Shown here in pieces: positions 30,816 to 39,466 of a stretch of 64,000 nt of DNA. Below the pieces are notes generated by a model. That model searched no databases and was not told where the DNA came from. It worked only from the letters and a program-made list of their open reading frames with translations. The translations under genes and the position numbers were made by a program. The stretch lies in contig NZ_JALXPE010000003.1 in the NCBI RefSeq assembly GCF_025143365.1, forward strand, positions 1-64,000, written 5' to 3'. The first letter of the stretch is position 1. Every line of letters starts with the position of its first letter. The stretch comes from Microbacterium sp. p3-SID336 (GTDB lineage: Bacteria > Actinomycetota > Actinomycetes > Actinomycetales > Microbacteriaceae).

Positions 30816-32477
30816 TCAGGCCGTGGTGTACCAGACGGCCGTGTCGACCGGGACCGCGGTGCCGTCGAAGGGCTGGCTGCGGAGCTGGACGACGGCGCCC
30901 TCGGGGAGCTCGAGCGGGGCGGTGCCGAGGTTCGCGAGCACGTGCACCTCGCCGCGGCGGAAGGCCACCGCGTCCGGTCCCGCGTCCTCCCACACGAGCG
31001 AGCCCGTGCCGAAGTCGTACTCGCGGCGTCCGGCGAGCAGGCGCTTGTACAGCGCGAGGGTCGACGCGGGGTCGACCTCCTCCACGTCGCGCGCGTACGC
31101 CGCCCAGTCGGCGGGCTGCGGGAGCCAGGAGAGTCCGGTGTCGTTGAAGCCGAACGCGGGGGCCTCCGCGTTCCACGGCAGCGGCACGCGGCAGCCGTCG
31201 CGGCCGTAACGCTTGCCGCCCGTGCGGAACCACGTGGGATCCTGCCGGAACTCGTCCGGGATCTCCATGGCCTCGGGCAGCCCGAGCTCTTCGCCCTGGT
31301 ACAGATAGGCGGAGCCGGGCAGGGCGAGCATCAGCGTGGTCGCCGCGCGAGCCCGGGCCAGGCCGATCGTCGTGTCGGGCTTGTCCGGGGTGTTCGGTCC
31401 GATGCCCTCGCCCTGCGGGTTCTCCGCGGTCAGCGCGAGGCGCGAGGCGTGGCGCACCACGTCGTGGTTGGACAGCACCCAGGTGCTGGGGGCGCCGACC
31501 GCGCCGAACTCGTCCAGCGATTCGCGGATGACGTCGCCCAGGGCCTTCGCGTCCCACGGTGTCATCAGGTACGGGAAGTTGAACGTCTGGTGCATCTCGT
31601 CCGGCCGCACCCACAGCGCGGTCTGCTGCAGCGTCGGCATCCACGCCTCACCGCACAGCGCGCGGTCGCCGTCGTACTCGGCGAGCACCCGGTGCCAGTC
31701 GCGGTAGATCTCGTGCACGCCGTCCTGGCCCCAGTAGGGCACGTTCGCCTCGCCGCCGCCCATGGAGTCGGCGTCCGTCGGCGGGGTGTAGTCGGGCAGG
31801 CCCTCGGTCTTGATCATGCCGTGGGCCACGTCGACCCGGAAGCCGTCGACGCCGCGGTCCAGCCAGAAGCGCAGGATCGAGCGGAACTCCTCCTGAACCT
31901 CCTCGTTGTTCCAGTCGAAGTCCGGCTGCGTCGCGTCGAAGATGTGCAGGTACCACTGGCCGGGGGTGCCGTCCGCCTCGGTCACGCGCTGCCACATGCC
32001 GCCGCCGAACACCGACTCCCAGTTGTTCGGCGGGAGCTCGCCGTTCTCGCCCCTGCCGTCGCGGAAGATGTAGCGGGCGCGCTCGGGGCTGCCGGGACCG
32101 GCCTTCAGCGCCTCCTGGAACCACGGGTGCTGGTCGGAGGAGTGGTTGGGGACGAGGTCGACGATCACCCGGATGCCGCGCGCGTGCGCTTCGGCCAGCA
32201 TCTCGTCGAAGTCGGCGAGGGTGCCGAACAGCGGGTCGACGTCACGGTAGTCCGCCACGTCGTATCCGGCGTCGCGCTGCGGGCTCGTCATGAACGGGCT
32301 CAGCCAGATCGCGTCGACGCCCAGCTCCTGCAGCGCGTCGAGGCGGCTCGTGATGCCGGGGAGGTCGCCGATGCCGTCGCCGGACGCGTCCGCGAAGGAG
32401 CGGGGGTAGATCTGGTAGATGACGGCGCTGCGCCACCACTCGGAACCGGGGGCTGCGATCTGTTCGAGCTGTGCCAT
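30816..32477 (-). CDS. GH13 alpha-glucosidase (oligo-1,6-glucosidase/maltase type)
   Basis: A 553-residue cytoplasmic alpha-glucosidase. Conserved GH13 regions are VIVDLVPNHSSDQH (region I), GFRVDVAHGM with the nucleophile Asp (region II), ALCGEAWMP with the general acid Glu (region III) and VLSNHDVVRH with the third carboxylate (region IV); the start WWRSAVIYQIYPRSFADASGDG is typical of the GH13_23/31-type maltases. Its ATG lies 7 nt after TAGCCT on the minus strand, a leaderless layout, and a LacI-type operator ends directly against that hexamer. It is followed by the LacI gene. No sugar transporter is next to it. Confidence 0.94.
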   Translation of the reverse strand: MAQLEQIAAPGSEWWRSAVIYQIYPRSFADASGDGIGDLPGITSRLDALQELGVDAIWLSPFMTSPQRDAGYDVADYRDVDPLFGTLADFDEMLAEAHARGIRVIVDLVPNHSSDQHPWFQEALKAGPGSPERARYIFRDGRGENGELPPNNWESVFGGGMWQRVTEADGTPGQWYLHIFDATQPDFDWNNEEVQEEFRSILRFWLDRGVDGFRVDVAHGMIKTEGLPDYTPPTDADSMGGGEANVPYWGQDGVHEIYRDWHRVLAEYDGDRALCGEAWMPTLQQTALWVRPDEMHQTFNFPYLMTPWDAKALGDVIRESLDEFGAVGAPSTWVLSNHDVVRHASRLALTAENPQGEGIGPNTPDKPDTTIGLARARAATTLMLALPGSAYLYQGEELGLPEAMEIPDEFRQDPTWFRTGGKRYGRDGCRVPLPWNAEAPAFGFNDTGLSWLPQPADWAAYARDVEEVDPASTLALYKRLLAGRREYDFGTGSLVWEDAGPDAVAFRRGEVHVLANLGTAPLELPEGAVVQLRSQPFDGTAVPVDTAVWYTTA

Positions 32478-32484
32478 GCGCAAC

Positions 32485-32505
32485 AGGCTACTGCAAACGC
32501 TTACA
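32485..32505 (-). promoter_or_regulatory. GH13 promoter with LacI-type operator
   Basis: TAGCCT on the minus strand (32485-32490) is the -10, 7 nt before the start codon. The operator TGCAAACGCTTACA (32492-32505, plus-strand reading) fits the LacI/MalR half-palindrome with central CG. It occupies the spacer next to the -10, so binding would block polymerase. Confidence 0.7.
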
Positions 32506-32550
32506 CTCCCGCCAGCGCGCGGATCGAAACGGTTCGGCGACGGCCTGCGC

Positions 32551-33447
32551 TCAGGGCGTGGGCATACCGCCGTTCACGTTCAGGGTCTCGCCGATCACGT
32601 AGCTCGACTCCGGCGACGCCAGGAACACGTAGGCCGGAGCGAGCTCGGCGGGCTGTCCCATCCGGCCCAGCGGAGTGTCCTGACCGAACTGGTCGATCTT
32701 CTCCTGCGGCTGTCCGTCGCTCGGCTGCAGCGGCGTCCAGATGGGTCCGGGTGCCACGGCGTTCACGCGGATCCCTTTCGGGGCGAGCTGCTGCGCGAGC
32801 CCCTTGGTGAACGCGTTGATCGTCGCCTTGGTCGAGGCGTAGTCGACGAGGATGTCGGACGGCGAGTACGCCTGGATCGACGTCGTGTTGATGATCGTCG
32901 CACCGGCCGGGAGGTGCGGGAGCGCGGCCTTCGTGATGCGGAACATGGCGTAGACGTTGGTCTGGAAGGTGTCGTCGAACTGCTCGTCCGTGACGTCGGC
33001 GAGCGTCTCCTGGTACACCTGCTTGCCGCCGTTGTTGACGAGGATGTCGAGACCGCCGAGTGCCGCGACCGCCTCGGCGACCAGCGTGCGGCAGTACTCC
33101 GGGTCGCGGAGGTCGCCGGGGAGCGTCGCGACCGTGGCGCCGGCCTCTCGCAGGATCCCGGCGATGCGGCTCGCATCCTCCTCCTCCTCGGGCAGGTACG
33201 AGATCGCCACGTCGGCCCCTTCCCTGGCGAACGCGATCGCCGTGGCCGCGCCGATGCCCGAGTCGCCGCCCGTGATGAGGGCCTTGCGGCCGGTCAGGCG
33301 CCCCGTGCCGCGGTAGGTCTCCTCGCCGAGGTCGGCCTTCGGTGTCAGGTCGGCGTCGAGGCCGGGTTCGCGCATGTGCTGCTTCTGCGGCTGGATGTCG
33401 GCGTAGAGCTCGGCCGGGTTGGTGAAGGTGTACTGGTCGCGGGACAT
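32551..33447 (-). CDS. Short-chain dehydrogenase/reductase with N-terminal extension (YhdF/general stress 39 type)
   Basis: A 298-residue SDR oxidoreductase. The Rossmann nucleotide motif is ITGGDSGIGAATAIAFAREG, the structural NNGGKQVY and the catalytic YASTK with preceding Ser of TTSIQAY are intact. The 50-residue N-terminal extension with MSRDQYTFTNPAELYADIQ is characteristic of the stress-related group of SDRs (B. subtilis YhdF/GS39-like). GAAAGGACGAGCC precedes the ATG at 33447; the open frame continues upstream without similarity and is not included. The substrate is unknown. It stands alone. Confidence 0.9.
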   Translation of the reverse strand: MSRDQYTFTNPAELYADIQPQKQHMREPGLDADLTPKADLGEETYRGTGRLTGRKALITGGDSGIGAATAIAFAREGADVAISYLPEEEEDASRIAGILREAGATVATLPGDLRDPEYCRTLVAEAVAALGGLDILVNNGGKQVYQETLADVTDEQFDDTFQTNVYAMFRITKAALPHLPAGATIINTTSIQAYSPSDILVDYASTKATINAFTKGLAQQLAPKGIRVNAVAPGPIWTPLQPSDGQPQEKIDQFGQDTPLGRMGQPAELAPAYVFLASPESSYVIGETLNVNGGMPTP

Positions 33448-33808
33448 GGCTCGTCCTTTCCGGGGGATCGTGGACTGGCCACCCATGCTGCGCGCCGTCT
33501 CCGGCGACCGGCAAACGCCTTGCACCCTCCGCGCGGCTTTGCTACGCGCGCGGCGGGGACCGGCGAGCCGGAGGCGACCCCGCTCGCATCCCCGGCGTCG
33601 CGCGACCCTCGATGTCCGGCCGGAGAGGGCTGCCCGAAAGACACCGCCCGTCGCGCACCCCGTCGACCTCGTTCGAACCTCGACATCCGGACGGGCAGGA
33701 GTGGCCGAAAGACGCTTCAGTGAACGCCGTGAGGGGAGAACCCTGGGATGGTGACCTGTCCGGTCGCACGCGCGCGCCCCCGTGCGCGGTTCCGATCGAG
33801 GGGACCCC
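33448..33808. other. 361-bp intergenic region without a gene
   Basis: No credible gene, tRNA or riboswitch is visible in this divergent gap between the SDR and the secreted protein gene. Two diverged direct repeats of 42 bp (33603-33644 and 33674-33715) lie in it, both ending in GCCCGAAAGACAC or GGCCGAAAGACGC. The small ORFs across it have no family features. Confidence 0.6.
33603..33715. repeat. Degenerate 42-bp direct repeat
   Basis: Two same-length segments (33603-33644 and 33674-33715), 71 bp apart, agree at roughly three quarters of positions without gaps. Shared core words are CTCGAYRTCCGG and CCGAAAGAC. They lie upstream of the secreted-protein gene and may be protein-binding or remnants of a duplication. 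Confidence 0.45.
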
Positions 33809-35071
33809 ATGTCCGGTACCGGCCGTCGCGCTGCGCCCTGGGTCGTCGTGGCCGCGCTCGTCGTCGGCGCCGTGTTCGCCGGCGCCGCCCCCGCGGTGTC
33901 CGACGCGGGAGCGCCGAGCGAGGACGCGGGCCCCGAGGCCGACGACTCCGCCCGCTCGGTCGCCCTGGCCTACGAGTTCCTCGACGCGAGGGTCGATGAG
34001 TTCTGCGACGGCGCAGGGCGCTGCCTGCCGCGGAGCTACCAGGGCGGCTTCTTCACCACCCCCACCTGGGACTTCACGCCGTCGTTCGTGTACGACGACG
34101 CCCTGGTGGTGATCGCCTACACCGCCCGCGGCCTCCCCGACGACCTGCGCCGCGCCCGCGCCATCGGCGACACGATGCTCTTCGTGCAGGCGCACGACCC
34201 GATCGGGGACGGACGCACCCGCGCCTCCTACGAGCCGCACGGCATCCGCCAGGGCCGCGTGGAGATCACCGGCCCCGGCTCGTTCACCGGCAACCAGGCG
34301 TGGGTCGGGCTCGCGCTCTCGCGGCTGTCCCACGCCACCGGAGAGCAGAAGTACCTGCAGGGCGCCCTGCGCATCGGCGAGTGGATCCAGACCAACACCG
34401 CCGACCTGACGCGCGCCCCCTACGGCTACACGGGAGGGCAGACCGACACCGGCGCCGCGCTGACGTGGAAGTCCACCGAGCACAACAGCGACGTGGCGGG
34501 CTTCTTCACGCAGCTCGCTGCACTCACGGGCGACGCCGTGTGGTCCGACCGTGCCGCGGTCGCGGCGGGATTCGTCGCCGCGATGCAGAGCGCCGACGGA
34601 CACGTCGACACCGGCACGCTCCTCGACGGCAGCACGATCAACACCCGCCCGGTCCCGCTCGACGCGCAGACGTGGAGCGCGCTCGCCACCGGAGACCCGC
34701 GGTACGGTGCGGCGCTGGACTGGACCCTCGCGCGCCTGATGGCGACGGACGGCCCCTACCGCGGCCCGTCGATCAGCGACGTGGACGTGTCGAAGGCCTG
34801 GTTCGAAGGCAGCGGTCACCTCGCCCTGGCGCTGCGTCTGCGGGGAGCCGAGGGGGACGCGGCGCAGGCCGAGGCGCTGCTCGCGGATGTCCGTCTGGCG
34901 CAGCGTGACGCGGCGAACGGCGACGGCAAGGGCATCGTGGCGACCTCGACCGACGGCCTGGACTCGGGCTTCGGCGACCTCTACTACGCGAGTCTGCACA
35001 CCGGGACGACGGCCTGGTACCTGCTGGCCGAGGCCGGCGACAACCCGTTCGCGCTGCCCGCCACGCGCTGA
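33809..35071 (+). CDS. Secreted six-hairpin-like protein of unknown function
   Basis: A 420-residue exported protein. The signal peptide has a basic start (MSGTGRRAAPW), a hydrophobic core VVVAALVVGAVFAG and a likely AxA cleavage around AGAAPAVS. The mature part has repeated aromatic-helix segments such as TPSFVYDDALVVIAYTA, TGNQAWVGLALSRLSHAT, SDVAGFFTQLAALTGD and DAQTWSALATGDPRYG, the pattern of an (alpha/alpha)6 toroid seen in glucoamylase-like glycosidases, lyases and cellobiose phosphorylase-type proteins. An extracellular carbohydrate-active role is likely but the reaction is not known. The GAGGGGACCCC before the ATG at 33809 decides the start over the one 27 bases upstream. Confidence 0.75.
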   Translation: MSGTGRRAAPWVVVAALVVGAVFAGAAPAVSDAGAPSEDAGPEADDSARSVALAYEFLDARVDEFCDGAGRCLPRSYQGGFFTTPTWDFTPSFVYDDALVVIAYTARGLPDDLRRARAIGDTMLFVQAHDPIGDGRTRASYEPHGIRQGRVEITGPGSFTGNQAWVGLALSRLSHATGEQKYLQGALRIGEWIQTNTADLTRAPYGYTGGQTDTGAALTWKSTEHNSDVAGFFTQLAALTGDAVWSDRAAVAAGFVAAMQSADGHVDTGTLLDGSTINTRPVPLDAQTWSALATGDPRYGAALDWTLARLMATDGPYRGPSISDVDVSKAWFEGSGHLALALRLRGAEGDAAQAEALLADVRLAQRDAANGDGKGIVATSTDGLDSGFGDLYYASLHTGTTAWYLLAEAGDNPFALPATR

Positions 35072-35084
35072 GCGCGCGACCGCG

Positions 35085-35792
35085 TCAGGCGGCGACGCGG
35101 GCGACGGCGGCGATCGCGCTCGTGAAGAAGTCGAGTCCGTCGACCCCGCTGCGCATGGCAGCGGCCGTGTCCGGGCCGAAGCCCGGCTCGGTGGCATGCT
35201 CGGGGTGCGGCATGAGCCCCACCACGTTGCCGGCCTCGTTCGTGAGGCCGGCGATGTCGCGCAGCGAGCCGTTCGGATTGACCCCGGCGTAGCGGAACGC
35301 CACCAGGCCCTCGCCCTCGATGCGGTCGAGCGTCTCCTCGTCGGCGATGTAGCCGCCGTCGGCGTTCTTCAGCGGGATGATGATCTCCTGGCCGTTGCGG
35401 AACGCGTTGGTCCAGGCGGTGTCGGCGTTCTCGACCGTGAGCTTCTGATCGCGGCGCACGAAGTGCTGGTGGCCGTTGCGGATCAGGCCGCCGGGCAGCA
35501 GGTGCGCCTCGACGAGCATCTGGAAGCCGTTGCAGATGCCGAGCACGGGCATGCCCTGGGCGGCGGCGTCCTTCACCTCGGCCATGATCGGCGAGAGCGC
35601 GGCGATGGCTCCGGCGCGCAGGTAGTCGCCGTAGCTGAAGCCCCCGGGAAGGACGAGCGCATCGACGCCTTCCAGGTCGTGCGACCCGTGCCAGAGGGCG
35701 ACCGGCTCGGCGCCGGCGATGCGGACCGCGCGCTGCGCGTCGACGTCGTCGAGTGAGCCGGGGAACGTGACGACCCCGATGCGGATCGTCAT
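35085..35792 (-). CDS. purQ: PurQ, glutaminase subunit of FGAM synthase
   Basis: A 235-residue class I glutamine amidotransferase that supplies ammonia to PurL in the fourth step of purine synthesis. Nucleophile Cys87 is in [14 protein letters not shown]; the His/Glu of the triad are in [28 protein letters not shown] is the oxyanion region. It overlaps purS by 4 bases (ATGA). The synthetase purL, usually the next gene, is not here; a plus-strand gene lies downstream instead, so the operon ends with purQ. Confidence 0.97.
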   Translation of the reverse strand: MTIRIGVVTFPGSLDDVDAQRAVRIAGAEPVALWHGSHDLEGVDALVLPGGFSYGDYLRAGAIAALSPIMAEVKDAAAQGMPVLGICNGFQMLVEAHLLPGGLIRNGHQHFVRRDQKLTVENADTAWTNAFRNGQEIIIPLKNADGGYIADEETLDRIEGEGLVAFRYAGVNPNGSLRDIAGLTNEAGNVVGLMPHPEHATEPGFGPDTAAAMRSGVDGLDFFTSAIAAVARVAA

Positions 35793-36037
35793 TCTGCGAC
35801 CTCGATGCCCACGACGTCCTCGATCACGGCGTTCGACAGCACCTCGTCGGCGAGACGCTTGGCCTCGGCGAGCACCTCGTCGGTGACCTCGCCCTCGACC
35901 GTGAGCTCGAAGCGCTTGCCGATGCGGACGTCGGTGAAGCCCTCGACACCCAGGCGGGCGAACGCGCCGGAGACGGCCTTCCCCTGCGGGTCGAGCAGTT
36001 CGGGCTTGGGCATGACGTCGACGACGATGGTGGGCAT
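35789..36037 (-). CDS. purS: PurS, structural subunit of FGAM synthase
   Basis: An 82-residue subunit that bridges PurQ and PurL in Gram-positive-type FGAM synthase. Recognised by [20 protein letters not shown] and [28 protein letters not shown] lies before the ATG, and TAGACT (minus strand) about 40 nt upstream is a plausible -10. It is the first gene of a purS-purQ pair. Confidence 0.96.
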   Translation of the reverse strand: MPTIVVDVMPKPELLDPQGKAVSGAFARLGVEGFTDVRIGKRFELTVEGEVTDEVLAEAKRLADEVLSNAVIEDVVGIEVAE

Positions 36038-36210
36038 GACGGCTCCAAGAGTCGCGGGTGGACGGGCGGGTCCAGTCTACTGGCTCCCCGTCCCGTCGAT
36101 ACGCGGCGAGGATCCGTCCGGCGAGACCGCGGACCGTCGTCGAGAGCCCGTCTCGCCTGCGGCCCGGCGCCGCGGCGTCGGCGACAGCCCGGGCCTCGAA
36201 ACGGGTGTCC

Positions 36211-36741
36211 TCAGGAGTGGAAGACGGTGTGCAGGTCGCCGATGGCCTCGCGGCCGCCGAGCCCGTCGATCTCGAACAGCACGGAGATCCCCGCGACGTG
36301 GCTGCCGAGGCGCTGCACCAGCTGACGGCCGGCCGCGAGCGTGCCGCCCGTGGCGAGCACGTCGTCGATCAGCAGCACGCGGGATCCCGCGGGCAGGTCG
36401 TCGTGCATCTCGATCGTGGCCGTGCCGTACTCGAGGGCGTAGTCCACCGAGGCGGCAGGGCGGGGGAGCTTGCCGGCCTTGCGGATCGGGATGAGCCCGA
36501 CGCCGGCGGCGATGGCGGCCGCGCCGGCCAGGATGAAGCCGCGCGCCTCGATGCCGGCGACCACGTCGAACTGCCCGGCGAAGGGTTCGATGATGGCCTC
36601 GGTGGTGACCCGCAGGGCCTCGGCGTCGGCGAGGAGCGGCGTGATGTCGCGGAAGACGATGCCCGGCTCCGGATAGTCGGGGACGCTGCGGATCAGCGCT
36701 TCGGCGCGGGCGAGGGCGGGGGACAGGGTGGCTTCGGGCAC
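36211..36741 (-). CDS. apt: Adenine phosphoribosyltransferase
   Basis: A 176-residue purine-salvage enzyme that makes AMP from adenine and PRPP. The PRPP-binding motif is [17 protein letters not shown]; other signatures are [34 protein letters not shown] and RKAGKLPRP. It starts with GTG, 6 nt after TACCCT on the minus strand, which suggests a leaderless mRNA. Palindromic element copy 2 lies immediately upstream. It is separate from purSQ by 173 bp with no obvious terminator. Confidence 0.96.
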   Translation of the reverse strand: MPEATLSPALARAEALIRSVPDYPEPGIVFRDITPLLADAEALRVTTEAIIEPFAGQFDVVAGIEARGFILAGAAAIAAGVGLIPIRKAGKLPRPAASVDYALEYGTATIEMHDDLPAGSRVLLIDDVLATGGTLAAGRQLVQRLGSHVAGISVLFEIDGLGGREAIGDLHTVFHS

Positions 36742-36758
36742 CGGTCAAGGGTACGCCG

Positions 36759-36846
36759 CGTTCACAACTCAGGAGAAACACGGGGTGCAGGGCCGGAATC
36801 GGGCCGTACTCCGCGTAAGTGCGCGGTTCTGCCTGAGTTGTGAACG
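36759..36846. repeat. Dispersed palindromic element, copy 2
   Basis: Perfect 15-bp arms (36759-36773 and 36832-36846, core CGTTCACAACTCAGG) enclose 58 bp; pairing continues imperfectly with AGAAAC/AGAACC inside the arms. It lies in the gap between the divergent apt and cebE genes, where a simple terminator would have no purpose. Confidence 0.78.
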
Positions 36847-36880
36847 GATGGGGCGCGGCCGACGCCGGGGCGAGGTCGGG

Positions 36881-36937
36881 TTGACAGCCGTGGGAGCGCT
36901 CCCATAGAGTGCATCGAAGTTCGTGGGAGCGCTCCCA
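36881..36937 (+). promoter_or_regulatory. ceb operon promoter with two perfect CebR boxes
   Basis: Consensus -35 TTGACA (36881-36886) and TAGAGT (36905-36910) are 18 bp apart. The 14-bp palindrome TGGGAGCGCTCCCA occurs twice: at 36891-36904, filling the spacer, and at 36924-36937, just after the expected start point. This is exactly the CebR operator known from Streptomyces, so cellobiose-relieved repression is expected. Confidence 0.9.
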
Positions 36938-36986
36938 TGAATCCCCGAACCACCACCACCGCACGACCACCACAAAGGAGTGACCC

Positions 36987-38294
36987 GTGAACACACGTGC
37001 CCGCACCCGGATCCTGGCGACCGCCGCCGTGGCATCCGTCTCCGCCCTCGCCCTGGCCGGCTGCTCCGGCAGCGGCGGAGGCGACGAAGGCAGCGCCGAC
37101 GAGCAGATCACGCTGACCGTGACCACGTTCGGCACCTTCGGCTACGAAGACCTCTACGACGAGTACGAAGAGGCGCACCCGAACGTCAAGATCGAGGCGA
37201 CCAACATCGACACCGGCGGCAATGCCCGCACCGACGCCTTCACCAAGATCGCCGCCGGCTCCGGCCTCAGCGACATCGTCGCGATCGAGGAGGGCTGGCT
37301 CGGCGCGATCATGGACGTCTCCGACACCTTCGTGGACCTCCGCGACTACGGCATCGAGGACCGCAAGGGCGACTGGGTCGATTGGAAGTACGGCCAGGCC
37401 ACCGACCCGGAGGGTCGCGTCATCGGCTACGGCACCGACATCGGCCCGAGCGGCATCTGCTACAACGGCGCCGCGTTCGAGGCCGCGGGCCTGCCCGGCG
37501 ACCGCGAGTCCGTCGCCGAGCTGCTGAACGGCGACTGGGAGAACTACTTCGCCGTGGGCGCCGACTACACCGCGAAGACGGGCAAGGCCTGGTACGACCA
37601 CTCCGGCTTCGTCTGGAACGCCATGGTGAACCAGCTCGACGAGGGCTACTACACGGCGGACGGCGAGCTGAACGTCGAGGGCAACGACGAGCTGCAGCAG
37701 CGGTTCGAGCTGCTCGGGGCCGCGACCGAGGGCGGCCAGTCCGCCGCGCAGACCGCCTGGGACTGGAACGGCGGCAAGTCGTTCGTCGACGGCACCTTCG
37801 CGACCTTCGTCTGCCCCGGCTGGATGCTCGGCGTGGTGCAGGGGCAGATCGAGGCCGGCGGCGGCGACGCCTCCACGGGCTGGGACTTCGCGGACGTGTT
37901 CCCGGGAGGCGCGGCCAACTGGGGTGGCGCGTTCCTCTCCATCCCGGAGACCTCGCAGCACAAGGAGGCCGCGGCCGAGCTCGCGGACTGGCTCACGCAG
38001 CCCGAGCAGCAGGTGAAGCAGTCCGCCGCCGCGGGCAACTTCCCCTCGACGGTGAAGGCTCAGGAGACCCTCGCCGAGGAGGCGACGCCGAACGAGTTCT
38101 TCAACGACGCCCCCACCGGAGCGATCCTCGCCGAGCGGGCCAAGGGCGTCGTGGCGCAGTTCAAGGGCGCCGACGACTCCGTCATCCAGGAGAACGTGTT
38201 CGGCCCGGCGCTGAGCAGCCTGGACCGCGGTGAGACCGACACCCAGGGCGCCTGGGACCAGGCCATCGGCCTGCTGAACGAGCTGGTCGGCTGA
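36987..38294 (+). CDS. cebE: CebE-type cellobiose/cello-oligosaccharide-binding lipoprotein
   Basis: A 435-residue solute-binding lipoprotein of a CUT1 ABC importer. The lipobox LAGC ends at Cys26 after a basic and hydrophobic signal. The mature domain has extracellular-binding-protein family 1 features such as TTFGTFGYEDLYDEYEEAHP, IEEGWLGAIMDVSD and the aromatic-rich YGTDIGPSGICYN. AAAGGAG precedes the GTG start. It is first in the operon, directly after the two CebR boxes, which supports beta-glucoside (cellobiose) rather than maltose specificity; the true ligand is not proven. Confidence 0.92.
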   Translation: MNTRARTRILATAAVASVSALALAGCSGSGGGDEGSADEQITLTVTTFGTFGYEDLYDEYEEAHPNVKIEATNIDTGGNARTDAFTKIAAGSGLSDIVAIEEGWLGAIMDVSDTFVDLRDYGIEDRKGDWVDWKYGQATDPEGRVIGYGTDIGPSGICYNGAAFEAAGLPGDRESVAELLNGDWENYFAVGADYTAKTGKAWYDHSGFVWNAMVNQLDEGYYTADGELNVEGNDELQQRFELLGAATEGGQSAAQTAWDWNGGKSFVDGTFATFVCPGWMLGVVQGQIEAGGGDASTGWDFADVFPGGAANWGGAFLSIPETSQHKEAAAELADWLTQPEQQVKQSAAAGNFPSTVKAQETLAEEATPNEFFNDAPTGAILAERAKGVVAQFKGADDSVIQENVFGPALSSLDRGETDTQGAWDQAIGLLNELVG

Positions 38295-38305
38295 TCATCT
38301 CCGCG

Positions 38306-38349
38306 TCGACAGGCTCAGTGGCCCCGGCGTGGGTGGCTGAGCCTGTCGA
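38306..38349 (+). repeat. cebE-cebF intergenic hairpin (TCGACAGGCTCAG type)
   Basis: Perfect 13-bp arms TCGACAGGCTCAG / CTGAGCCTGTCGA (38306-38318 and 38337-38349) with an 18-nt loop. This arm sequence is a frequent intergenic repeat in Microbacterium-like genomes. In an ABC operon it would favour the binding-protein message over the permease message. Confidence 0.7.
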
Positions 38350-38377
38350 AGCCCGGTTCCCGGCTAAGGACACGCAC

Positions 38378-39466
38378 ATGACCCTCACCGCCCCGCCCGC
38401 GGAGCAGCAGACCGCCGCCCCCGCCCCGTCGGACGCCCCGCCGCGCCGCTCCTGGCGCACCCGCGTCTCCCGGTTCGACCATCGCGCGTCGCCGTACTTC
38501 TACATCTCCCCGTTCTTCCTGCTGTTCGGCCTCGTCGGGCTGTTCCCGCTGCTCTACACGGTGTGGGTCGCGGTGCACGAGTGGGACCTGCTGAAGGGCG
38601 AGGGCGACTTCGTCGGGCTCGGCAACTTCGTCGAGATCCTCGGCGACGGCATGTTCTGGAACTCGATCCGCAACACTCTCAGCATCTTCCTGCTGTCGGC
38701 GATCCCGCAGATCGCGGTCGCACTCGTGATCGCCTACCTGCTGGACCGCGGGCTGCGGGCGCCGACGTTCTGGCGCATGAGCGTGCTCATCCCGTTCGTG
38801 GTGACACCGGTCGCCGTGGCGATCATCTTCTCGAGCATCTTCAACGAGGCCGACGGGCTGGCCAACAACCTGCTCAACCTGGTGGGCATCGCGGATCAGC
38901 AGTGGAAGCACGACACGGTCCTGTCCCATCTCGCGATCGCGGTCATGGTGAACTTCCGGTGGACGGGATACAACGCCCTGATCCTGCTCGCGGCGATGCA
39001 GGCCGTGCCGCGCGACCTGTACGAGTCCGCGGCCCTCGACGGCGCCGGCTCCGCACGGCGCTTCTTCTCGATCACGATCCCCACGATCCGGCCGACGCTG
39101 ATCTTCGTGATCATCACCGCGACCATCGGCGGGCTGCAGATCTTCGCGGAGCCGCGGCTGTTCGACGTGTCCACCGCGGGCGGCATCGGCGGCAGCGACC
39201 GGCAGTTCCAGACCACGGTGCTGTTCCTGTGGGAGCTGGCCTTCTTCCGTCGCGATCTCGGCGAGGCCTCGGCCGTGGCGATCCTGCTGTTCCTGCTGAT
39301 CGTCGGCATCGGTCTGATCAACTTCCTCATCTCGCGCCGGATCTCCACCGGCGACGCCCCGAGGAACCGGGCCGCGCGACGCCGCGCCCGCACCGCCGGC
39401 ACGGCTGCGACCGCGGCCGCAGCCGGCGCGACGATCGCCATCACGACCGAGGAGGAGGCGCGATGA
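38378..39466 (+). CDS. cebF: CebF-type sugar ABC transporter permease
   Basis: A 362-residue CUT1 permease with about six membrane helices; the ATPase-contact EAA loop is YESAALDGAGSARRFFSITIP. The N-terminus is a low-complexity, Pro/Ala-rich tail and the C-terminus is a basic tail after ISRRIST. The ATG at 38378 is taken over one 60 bases upstream, which would begin within the hairpin. It overlaps cebG by ATGA. No ATPase gene is in the operon; in actinobacteria a shared MsiK-like ATPase encoded elsewhere usually serves such importers. Confidence 0.93.
   Translation: MTLTAPPAEQQTAAPAPSDAPPRRSWRTRVSRFDHRASPYFYISPFFLLFGLVGLFPLLYTVWVAVHEWDLLKGEGDFVGLGNFVEILGDGMFWNSIRNTLSIFLLSAIPQIAVALVIAYLLDRGLRAPTFWRMSVLIPFVVTPVAVAIIFSSIFNEADGLANNLLNLVGIADQQWKHDTVLSHLAIAVMVNFRWTGYNALILLAAMQAVPRDLYESAALDGAGSARRFFSITIPTIRPTLIFVIITATIGGLQIFAEPRLFDVSTAGGIGGSDRQFQTTVLFLWELAFFRRDLGEASAVAILLFLLIVGIGLINFLISRRISTGDAPRNRAARRRARTAGTAATAAAAGATIAITTEEEAR

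Noticed and set aside
33448..33810. N-terminal extension of the SDR protein by 121 codons
   Set aside because: Low-complexity, basic composition and a good ribosome-binding site at 33447 argue for the shorter form.
35085..36037. A full purSQL operon
   Set aside because: Only purS and purQ are present; the downstream gene is on the other strand and is a secreted protein.
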